DNA of 34,021 bases from Acinetobacter sp. B51(2017) (GTDB taxonomy: Bacteria > Pseudomonadota > Gammaproteobacteria > Pseudomonadales > Moraxellaceae): contig NZ_PJRJ01000030.1 of the NCBI RefSeq assembly GCF_003711395.1, positions 1 through 34,021 of the forward strand, written 5' to 3'. Position numbers and translations under genes: made by a program. The notes below the pieces were generated by a model. The model was not told where the DNA came from and made no database searches. It was given only the letters and a program-made list of their open reading frames with translations. This document shows, piece after piece, positions 9,391 through 16,100 of the stretch (positions within the stretch are counted from its first letter, which is position 1; each line of letters starts with the position of its first letter).

Positions 9391-10101
9391 ATGATTGTTA
9401 TTCCAATGGCAGGTCTAAGTTCTCGCTTTTTTAAAGCTGGATTTACCGAGCCTAAATATATGCTCCCATTGCATGATCAAACAGTGTTTGATTGGGCTGT
9501 TCGTAGTTTTGAAGCTTATTTTGAAACTGAAGAATTTTTATTTATTGTCCGTGATGTATATGAAACACCAACCTTTGTCGCGCAACATGCCGAGCAACTA
9601 GGGATTCAGCATTATCAAATTCATATTTTAGAGCAAGAGACCCAAGGTCAAGCAGAGACTGTTTATTTAGCTATTAAAGATCTACCTGATCAACCCTTAT
9701 ACATTTTCAACATTGATTCAAAAATCTTTAATTTTCAAAAATTTCCAGCAGCCGAAAGCTTAGATGGCTACTTAGAAGTATTTGAAGGAGAAGGTGAACA
9801 CTGGTCCTTTGTACGCCCAGGCAATGACTATATGGTATTAGAAACCACAGAAAAAGTGCGTATTTCTAACTTATGTAGCAACGGATTATATTATTTTAGA
9901 TCTAGTCAAAGCTTTGCTGAATATTTTCTCAAATTTAAGGTACAAAATCAGGGCAATGAACTTTATATTGCACCGCTTTATAATTTGTATATTCATGACA
10001 ATAAAAAAATACAATACGTCATTAATCCATTAGAAAACATTGCATTTTGCGGTGTGCCTGATGAGTATTATGCTGTATTGGCACAGGGGGCATCTGCATG
10101 A
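9391..10101 (+). CDS. Nucleotidyltransferase (sugar/alditol-phosphate NTP transferase family)
   Basis: A 236-residue GT-A-fold nucleotidyltransferase. The N-terminal signature is PMAGLSSRFFKAGFTEPKYML: the glycine-rich loop with SRF, then the PKxxLPL lysine. A second signature, FNIDSKIF (near 109-116), supplies the metal-binding Asp. The family transfers a nucleotide to a sugar phosphate or similar phosphate. Substrate and nucleotide cannot be read from the sequence. It follows the HAD gene after 1 bp with an AAGGA ribosome site, and overlaps the next gene by 4 bases (ATGA), so the three are probably made together. Confidence 0.85.
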   Translation: MIVIPMAGLSSRFFKAGFTEPKYMLPLHDQTVFDWAVRSFEAYFETEEFLFIVRDVYETPTFVAQHAEQLGIQHYQIHILEQETQGQAETVYLAIKDLPDQPLYIFNIDSKIFNFQKFPAAESLDGYLEVFEGEGEHWSFVRPGNDYMVLETTEKVRISNLCSNGLYYFRSSQSFAEYFLKFKVQNQGNELYIAPLYNLYIHDNKKIQYVINPLENIAFCGVPDEYYAVLAQGASA

Positions 10102-11669
10102 TTTTAATCGCATCTGGCGCTTACGTTTTATCAGAATTTCAGGTGGAATTGGGTCAAATTCCACCCTGTCTTTTACCCATTGGTAATCGTAAGTTAATTG
10201 AATTTCAAGTAGAGGCTCTAAGAGAGAATTTTGCTCAAGAGCAGATTTATGTGACCTTGCCAGATGATTATGTGTTAAGTACTTCAGAACGTAAAATCTT
10301 TGAGCGTTTAAATGTCATGCTTGTGCCTGTACCTACGCAATTTAATTTATGTGAATCTTTGTTGTATGCGATTAATACTCAAGAAGATTTAAAACGTGAT
10401 GAAAAATTGTATTTAATGCATGGTGATACCTATATTCGTTGTTTTGATAAACTAAAGAAAACTGATGTAGTGGCATTAACCTTGACCCAAGAAAATTACA
10501 ATTGGCATATTGTCAAACAGCGTCAGGATTCCAGTTTAATTTGGTGTGGTTTTTTTAGTTTTGCATCGATTAATTATTTGCTCAAATGTTTAACCCTGTA
10601 CCGTGATAACTTTGTACAAGCAATTCAAGGCTATGCGAAAAAATACGAATTAAAAGAAGTTACTGTAAATCAATGGTTTGACTTTGGACATGTCAATACC
10701 TATTTTCATTCTCGTGCCAATATTACTACGCAACGTGCCTTTAATACGCTTGATATTCAAAATGGCATCGTAGTTAAAAAAGGCAATCCACAGCAAAAGA
10801 CTCTAGCAGAAGCCCATTGGTATACCGCGATTCCGAAACAATTGCGTCAGTATATTCCTGTACTAATAGATCATGGTTTAGATGAGCAACAACAGGCATT
10901 TTATTGTCTAGAATATTTACCCTGTATGCCTTTAAATGAATTATATGTGCATGGTAAAAACTTAGAATTTGAATGGATTCGTATTTTTAAGTATTTAAGT
11001 CAGTATATGCAAACAGCTATTGCTGTGCCAGTGGATGAAACACAATATAAGCAAATTTTATGCGATAGCGAAAAACTGTATATTGATAAATCACGTAGCC
11101 GTTTTATGGCTTATTTAAATCAAATTGGTCAATCTGCAGATACGCAAATCATCTATAATCATCAAAAATTACCTTGCTTAAATGATATTTTAGAAGAATG
11201 TATTGAGAAAACTTTAAAACTTGAGCTTTGGCCTGGTGTATTACACGGCGACTTATGTTTTAGTAATATTTTATTTGATTCCCGTGCTTCACGTATTAAA
11301 GTTATTGATCCGAGAGGGATGAATTTTGAAGGTGAATTTAGTATTTATGGTGATCTGAAATACGATTTAGCTAAACTTACTCATTCTGTTATTGGCTTAT
11401 ATGACTTTATTATTTCTGGTTACTATAAATTAGAAGAACAATCACATCATTCTATCGAAATTGTTTTTGATGTAGATGAGCGGATTGAAAATATTCAGCG
11501 ATATTTTCTCGATCATTTTAAGATTCAAGGTGTAACTGTTCGTGACATTATGCCTTTGGTGGTTCTGTTATTTATGTCTATGCTGCCTTTGCATGATGAC
11601 CGACCAGACCGTCAAAAAGCTATGTTTTACAATGCATTAAGGTTATATACGCATTATGTAAAAAAATAA
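10098..11669 (+). CDS. Fusion of a nucleotidyltransferase-like domain and an APH/choline-kinase-like kinase
   Basis: A 523-residue two-domain protein. Residues 1-215 look like a nucleotidyltransferase: LPIGNRKLIEFQ near 27-38, HGDTY near 112, and WFDFGHVNTYFHSR near 194-207. The canonical glycine-rich GxGxR loop is missing (it reads IASGAYVLSEFQ), so this half may be inactive or altered. Residues 230-523 resemble aminoglycoside phosphotransferase/choline kinases, with the catalytic HGDLCFSNIL (near 383-392; Asp and Asn) and the metal-binding IDPRG (near 402). Kinase plus nucleotidyltransferase pairs such as LicA/LicC activate phosphocholine-like or sugar substituents. By analogy this gene and its neighbour may activate a phosphate-linked group for the glycan; that is inference. 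It is the last gene of the operon and converges on the 11699 gene. Confidence 0.8.
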   Translation: MILIASGAYVLSEFQVELGQIPPCLLPIGNRKLIEFQVEALRENFAQEQIYVTLPDDYVLSTSERKIFERLNVMLVPVPTQFNLCESLLYAINTQEDLKRDEKLYLMHGDTYIRCFDKLKKTDVVALTLTQENYNWHIVKQRQDSSLIWCGFFSFASINYLLKCLTLYRDNFVQAIQGYAKKYELKEVTVNQWFDFGHVNTYFHSRANITTQRAFNTLDIQNGIVVKKGNPQQKTLAEAHWYTAIPKQLRQYIPVLIDHGLDEQQQAFYCLEYLPCMPLNELYVHGKNLEFEWIRIFKYLSQYMQTAIAVPVDETQYKQILCDSEKLYIDKSRSRFMAYLNQIGQSADTQIIYNHQKLPCLNDILEECIEKTLKLELWPGVLHGDLCFSNILFDSRASRIKVIDPRGMNFEGEFSIYGDLKYDLAKLTHSVIGLYDFIISGYYKLEEQSHHSIEIVFDVDERIENIQRYFLDHFKIQGVTVRDIMPLVVLLFMSMLPLHDDRPDRQKAMFYNALRLYTHYVKK

Positions 11670-11685
11670 TACAATATTTTTGTAT
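11667..11685. terminator. Weak AT-rich hairpin between convergent genes
   Basis: AATACAA and TTGTATT form a 7-bp stem with a 5-nt loop in the 29-bp gap between two convergent genes. The stem is entirely AT except for one pair and has no good T-run, so its terminator role is uncertain. Confidence 0.35.
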
Positions 11686-11698
11686 TGGGAATCTTATT

Positions 11699-12625
11699 TT
11701 AAATAGCATATAGCTCAGCTAAGTTTTTTACAGCTTGACCTTTGAAAATACAGGTTTTTCCTTGTTGCATTGCTTTAACAGCAGCAATATTAAAATTGGT
11801 ATAGGTGACATGAGCTATATCGGTAAAATTAATAAAAGCATGACGATGTAGTGCAGAATAAGGAATGACTCGTATTAAACGGGCAGCAAGATTAAAATCA
11901 CCAATATCCTGTTCATTATAGACATGATAAAAGCGATGTTGGGTTTGGCTGAGATAGTGGGTCATAATATTGACAGTATTTTTAAAGCGAAACCAGCCTA
12001 AAGTTTGCTTAGGGGTTAAACTTGAGCCAACAAAACCATTTGAGTTAACAATTCCTTGGCAATATTTTTGATATTTATACCATTCCTTGCAACTTGATAA
12101 GGCACTCCAAATAATACAAGAAATTCCACCGCGTGATTTTGCAGTAAAATAAATCTGCTTGGTATTAATATTAAAATCAGTTACTTGGCTGAGTTTATCT
12201 ACGCTATATTCTAAGCTGGCCTGAATCATATAAGCGCGTGCAGTCAATTGATGATAATAGTCTGTATGCAGTCCAAAACCTTCTGTCCAGTAAGGGGCTT
12301 GGGTAAAAGGAGGGGCCACATAGTGTGCGTCCGTTGTATATTTTTGCCAAGATAAATCACGAAATGCTTTTTGATAATAATAAATGGTGCAAAATATAAA
12401 ACCCGCTTTAATCCATCTTTTGACCATATTGCCTTCTGGGGTATAAGGCTCATTTAGATCGGCACCAGAGAAATGTAAAACAGTACTACGTGGTAGATCA
12501 GTATCCCAGCCATCATCAAAAAACACATCCATACGATAGTATTTATCTTGGTTTAAAGCTGTCAGTGTTTTTGGAAAAAGAGTGTGTGTTAAATATGGAA
12601 TTTGATACGTTTTACGAATAATCAT
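11699..12625 (-). CDS. Unknown protein, possible alpha/beta-hydrolase-type acyltransferase
   Basis: A 308-residue soluble protein of unknown family. An early beta strand leads to LHFSGADLNEPYTPEG (near 50-65). A later strand-turn, IYFTAKSRGGISC (near 158-170), puts Ser164 in a nucleophile-elbow-like context, KSRGG. A late IPYSALHRHAFINF holds candidate His residues. This order (oxyanion strand, Ser elbow, late His) fits an alpha/beta hydrolase or the Asp2/XcbB-like proteins of surface-glycoprotein loci, but the elbow is not a clean GxSxG and I did not prove the family. The ribosome site AGGAG lies about 6 bp from ATG. It is the second gene of a two-gene - strand operon, 8 bp after its partner, convergent with the glycan operon, and probably part of the same locus. 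Confidence 0.7.
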   Translation of the reverse strand: MIIRKTYQIPYLTHTLFPKTLTALNQDKYYRMDVFFDDGWDTDLPRSTVLHFSGADLNEPYTPEGNMVKRWIKAGFIFCTIYYYQKAFRDLSWQKYTTDAHYVAPPFTQAPYWTEGFGLHTDYYHQLTARAYMIQASLEYSVDKLSQVTDFNINTKQIYFTAKSRGGISCIIWSALSSCKEWYKYQKYCQGIVNSNGFVGSSLTPKQTLGWFRFKNTVNIMTHYLSQTQHRFYHVYNEQDIGDFNLAARLIRVIPYSALHRHAFINFTDIAHVTYTNFNIAAVKAMQQGKTCIFKGQAVKNLAELYAI

Positions 12626-12633
12626 GTTTACTC

Positions 12634-14010
12634 CTACGATTGAACTAAATATGCATATTCATCATCACTAAATAAATGATTGATATTATGTTGGAAAGCA
12701 AAATATCCGGTTAAAATAATGAGATCTTCAGGTCGTACCCACTGTGGTGTAGCTTTTTCACCTTGTAAGGCACTGCGATATAAACGGAAACGATAGCTGG
12801 TATGTGGATGCAGTTCGATCATTTGGCTAAGAGGAAATTTGAGAGTGAGCCAGTATCCTGAAAGCCAATCTTCATAGACTTCTGCATCATAAAGTGGTTG
12901 ATGACCTAAATCTTGTGCCGAAATTTGCCGTGGCTTATCTTGGGTTAAGGGCAGAGAGGTGGCTAAATATTCTCGCTCCAAACGATTAAATTCCAGCACA
13001 TCACCATGATTTTGTAGTACTACATCATACCGTTCTTTACTATGTGGATGAGGGACACGAATTAAGCATTCTAAATAGCCATGGCCCCAAACATGTAAAG
13101 GGAAATTTTGCTTTAATTGAAAGCTTTGAATGCCATAGGGGCTAATACTGTCAGCCTGAAGTAGTGGCCAAGCACTATAATGATATTGCGTTGTTGTAGT
13201 TAAACGATTAATCAATAAAGTAAAATAATTGTGCTGCTGTGGATAAGCAATAATACTTGATGCGCTATTCAACCAGTTGGAAAATTCAATATAGCTTGTA
13301 GCATAAATTGCTGGTAAAGGCACTGACATAGGCATAGATTTAAGGCGTTGGTTTAGCATCAATTCAGTTTCTTGCTTTGGATCTAAACCATAGCGGGTGG
13401 AGTACTGCGTAGCGCTTTGCTCACCATATGCAGTAAGTTCAATATCTCGTACAGGGTAGAAGGGTTGATGAGCAGCTTGATAGCAGTCAGGTGCAATAAT
13501 CCAATACAGATCAGGCTGCTGGGCGGCTTGTATTGGGGTTAAGTTGTTTAATTGTTTTTTTAAACGATGGGTATTTAGCGTTAAAATACACTGAATCACC
13601 TGCCCATTTGGAAAAGTAAAATCAATATAATAATCTTGAATATTTTGCTTGAATACAATGTTGCATTGGCTATGACTAAACTGCTTAGGACGCATGATTG
13701 CATCAGCAGCTAAGGGATAGAGCTGGGTGAGTTCAAGATGTAACCGACATTCATGTGTGCTAACAGTGACAAGCTGCACTTGGGAAAACTGATAATAACA
13801 ATCAGCTTGTGTATTTCGTAAACTACAATTTAACAAAATACGATCAAAAAAAGTATCTTTAGTCTTCTTATCGGTGAGCGGTTGATAAGCCGCATTGATT
13901 GCTTGTAAGGGATAGGCATTTTGATCATATAATTGCTGATGAAAGGCATTCATGGACTCGTAGTAGGCTTGTGCTAATAGGCTAAACTTATTCTTTTTTA
14001 TTTTTTTCAT
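12634..14010 (-). CDS. Unknown protein, first gene of the convergent pair
   Basis: A 458-residue protein from ATG 14010, which has GAGA a few bases upstream. The frame also opens at TTG 14040, ten codons earlier, with no ribosome site. The N-terminus is basic (MKKIKKNKFSLL) but is not followed by a hydrophobic signal core. The body is rich in Gln, Tyr, His and aromatic residues with many short beta-strand-like stretches, e.g. FPLHVWGHGYLECLIRV and YWLTLKFPLSQMIEL. I recognise no family. Composition and alternating hydrophobicity suggest a beta-sandwich or carbohydrate-associated protein. The close spacing to the 308-residue gene implies a shared function. Confidence 0.7.
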   Translation of the reverse strand: MKKIKKNKFSLLAQAYYESMNAFHQQLYDQNAYPLQAINAAYQPLTDKKTKDTFFDRILLNCSLRNTQADCYYQFSQVQLVTVSTHECRLHLELTQLYPLAADAIMRPKQFSHSQCNIVFKQNIQDYYIDFTFPNGQVIQCILTLNTHRLKKQLNNLTPIQAAQQPDLYWIIAPDCYQAAHQPFYPVRDIELTAYGEQSATQYSTRYGLDPKQETELMLNQRLKSMPMSVPLPAIYATSYIEFSNWLNSASSIIAYPQQHNYFTLLINRLTTTTQYHYSAWPLLQADSISPYGIQSFQLKQNFPLHVWGHGYLECLIRVPHPHSKERYDVVLQNHGDVLEFNRLEREYLATSLPLTQDKPRQISAQDLGHQPLYDAEVYEDWLSGYWLTLKFPLSQMIELHPHTSYRFRLYRSALQGEKATPQWVRPEDLIILTGYFAFQHNINHLFSDDEYAYLVQS

Positions 14011-14180
14011 AGCGCGTCTCAAACAGATGATGACATCCAATCTATCATAGCTGAAATATTTTTATTTTCATCTAGCACCACTTTAAAGGATGATGCTATT
14101 GGGATCAATATTGAGATGAAATTTAATCATCGCGCTGGTGGCGGTGAGGTTTGATTTGGTCATAGCTAAATATCAGCTTT

Positions 14181-14199
14181 AAGTTTCGCTGCGAAACTT
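14181..14199. repeat. Perfect palindrome AAGTTTCGC-T-GCGAAACTT
   Basis: Nine-bp arms around a single central T. As RNA it would make an 8-bp hairpin, but no T-run follows on either strand, so it is not a standard terminator. It could be a protein-binding site or a remnant of a mobile element end. Confidence 0.6.
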
Positions 14200-14505
14200 T
14201 AAAAAAATCTTAATGATGGAGCTATTCGTATTATCGCTTAAAAATTATTTTAAGATTCAACAGGGTTTGATGCACATCATATAAATGATAATGAATGCGT
14301 TGGACTAGACTTTCATAAAAATAACCTGCCTAAAGCAAGATACTCAGACTTTATGGGATAGACAGAATGCGTGCTGCGCTGATTGAGCACATCTGTCTAA
14401 ACAGTTTGCTGTGCAGGGATATTTGCGCCTATTAATGTTTTAATACATGAATTTTAGTAGATATTGCATCTAAGCTTTGAAATCTTAAAAGTACTTAGAA
14501 ACAAG

Positions 14506-14530
14506 TTTATCCACAGCTATTGTGGATAAA
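14506..14530. promoter_or_regulatory. Inverted pair of perfect DnaA-box-like 9-mers
   Basis: TTATCCACA at 14507-14515 and its exact reverse complement TGTGGATAA at 14521-14529 are separated by GCTAT. Both match the strict DnaA-box consensus. The arms extend one more base pair on each side. No replication gene is nearby, so this may be a DnaA-titrating or DnaA-regulated site, or an unrelated palindromic operator. Confidence 0.55.
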
Positions 14531-14565
14531 AAATGCAAACTTAACGTTGATATATATAGATAAAT

Positions 14566-14598
14566 ATTTAAATTGATCAAAAATTAATCAATTTAAAT
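14566..14598. repeat. 33-bp inverted repeat with 12-bp perfect arms
   Basis: ATTTAAATTGAT and ATCAATTTAAAT flank a 9-nt spacer. It lies 36 bp from the inverted DnaA-box pair in the same gene-free region. No T-run follows on either strand, so it is not an obvious terminator. Confidence 0.6.
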
Positions 14599-14747
14599 GG
14601 TGATAAGTTTTGACATGCTGATTAGTTTAATAATTACTTGTAGATTAAGCATTTATTACTGAGTCAGTCAGTTAGGTAAAATGCATCAAAATATGGTCTA
14701 TATCATAGGAAAGAGTGATAAATATTGGGGCTGCTAAAAGCTTATGA

Positions 14748-14776
14748 CCACCCAAGCGGTTAAGGCACTTGGATGG
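14748..14776 (-). terminator. Possible terminator hairpin after the oxidoreductase
   Basis: CCACCCAAG and CTTGGATGG pair with one mismatch (11-nt loop) just beyond the stop of the - strand gene ending at 14790. There is no clear T-run, so this is only a candidate. Confidence 0.35.
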
Positions 14777-14789
14777 TGAGTGAGTACAG

Positions 14790-16094
14790 TTAAGCTTGAG
14801 TAATCAAAGGAATTAAACGTATTTTTTGTTGATAATGCTGTAATAGGGGGGGGAGTTGCTGTTGGTAGTTCTCTAAAGCTTGCATTTTGACTGGCCCAAA
14901 ACCACGTACTGTATTGACCAGATTTAAAATTTCCAGCGCTTGTTGCTGATTAGCTGCTGTTAAATCGTTGACGACTTCATTGACTAACTGCATATAGTCT
15001 TCAATCAGTTGACGCTCTGCAACACGTTCTGGATTCTTGGCTAAAGGATCAAACCATTGTCCACGTAACCATTTAAATTGCGCCAAGATTGGCATCAATT
15101 TTAATATCCATGCCCCAAATTTCATTTTTTTAGGCCGCCCAGTGGCAGGGTCTATACGGCTCAACAAGGGTGGCGATAACCATAAACTGATGTTTTGGGT
15201 ATGGCTAAATTGAGCCTGTAATTTTTGTTTAAATTCAGGCTGACTATATAGGCGTGCCACTTCATATTCGTCTTTATAGGCCATAATGCGATATAAGTTA
15301 TTGGCAATACTGCGTAATAATTCTGGTTCCAGATGACGCCGTGCCAGTCGTGCCTCGAGATCATGTATAAAATTCAGATAACGTTGTGCGTATTGCTCAT
15401 TTTGGTATTCACGCAATTGCTGAGCATTAATTTGGATTTGCGCTTTAATTGACACCGCTTCAGGCAGTGCTTGTTGATTAGATAACAGTTGATGTTCAAG
15501 TTGTGGCTGTGCAGCAATAATTCGTCCCCATGAAAAGGCGGCCCAATTTTCGGCTGCACTTGGCATGTATTGAATATTGTGTTCTAAGGCAGCTAAAGAA
15601 ATCGGAAGCAAAGCTTTTTGCCATGCAAAACCTAACAGTAAAATATGCGAAAAAGTGGTTTCGCCAAAGATTTTTTCACACAGTTGGTGAGCATGGAGCA
15701 TATACAGCTGTGCAGGTTGCACGACAGTCTTGAATCGTGCCACGAGTCGGTCAACATCAATGACATGATCACGCTGTTGTATAAACTGGGCAGTAGGCAC
15801 CACGTCGAGGTTAAGTACAACATGACTATTGCTGTGTAAGCGTTGTAACATCTCAGTGGTAGATGCTGCCACTAGATCATTGGCCAGCAGTAAATGGCTT
15901 TCTTTGATACCAATACGTGAGGATAGAATCTGATCCTGTTGCTGTGCTAAGCGTACTTGACTAAACACAGCGCCATTTTTTTGTGATAAACCCGTAAAAT
16001 CTAATACGCTTGCCGCATGTTGATCGCTGACTGTGGCTTTACCGACCAAGGAAGCAATGGTTAATACTCCTGTGCCACCCACGCCAGAAAACAA
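14790..16094 (-). CDS. C-terminal fragment: gamma domain and C-terminal domain of the indolepyruvate oxidoreductase
   Basis: A 434-codon open frame beginning at TTG with no ribosome site. It opens in the middle of the Rossmann-like gamma domain signature FSGVGGTGVLTIASLVGKA, which in intact family members continues directly from the preceding domain. The C-terminal ~250 residues (near 185-434) match the helical C-terminal region of the single-chain family (for example MAYKDEYEVARLY and KMKFGAWILKLMP). It is unlikely to be made independently. See the pseudogene entry for the junction. Confidence 0.72.
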   Translation of the reverse strand: MFSGVGGTGVLTIASLVGKATVSDQHAASVLDFTGLSQKNGAVFSQVRLAQQQDQILSSRIGIKESHLLLANDLVAASTTEMLQRLHSNSHVVLNLDVVPTAQFIQQRDHVIDVDRLVARFKTVVQPAQLYMLHAHQLCEKIFGETTFSHILLLGFAWQKALLPISLAALEHNIQYMPSAAENWAAFSWGRIIAAQPQLEHQLLSNQQALPEAVSIKAQIQINAQQLREYQNEQYAQRYLNFIHDLEARLARRHLEPELLRSIANNLYRIMAYKDEYEVARLYSQPEFKQKLQAQFSHTQNISLWLSPPLLSRIDPATGRPKKMKFGAWILKLMPILAQFKWLRGQWFDPLAKNPERVAERQLIEDYMQLVNEVVNDLTAANQQQALEILNLVNTVRGFGPVKMQALENYQQQLPPLLQHYQQKIRLIPLITQA

Positions 16095-16100
16095 AATATT

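Larger units (their letters stand above)
14011..14789. other. Gene-free intergenic region with several inverted repeats
   Basis: About 780 bp, AT-rich, with no convincing open frame. It holds a 9-bp-arm palindrome at 14181-14199, two perfect inverted TTATCCACA boxes at 14507-14529, a 12-bp-arm inverted repeat at 14566-14598, and an imperfect 9-bp inverted repeat at 14748-14776. The promoter of the 458-residue gene must be near 14010-14100, but no clear hexamers stand out. Confidence 0.7.

Noticed and set aside
14506..14530. Chromosomal oriC
   Set aside because: Only two boxes and no dnaA, rpmH or dnaN nearby; at most a secondary DnaA site.
15530..15839. Small + strand frames opposite the oxidoreductase C-terminal half
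   Set aside because: No ribosome sites and no recognisable motifs; they are antisense shadows of a family-matching frame.
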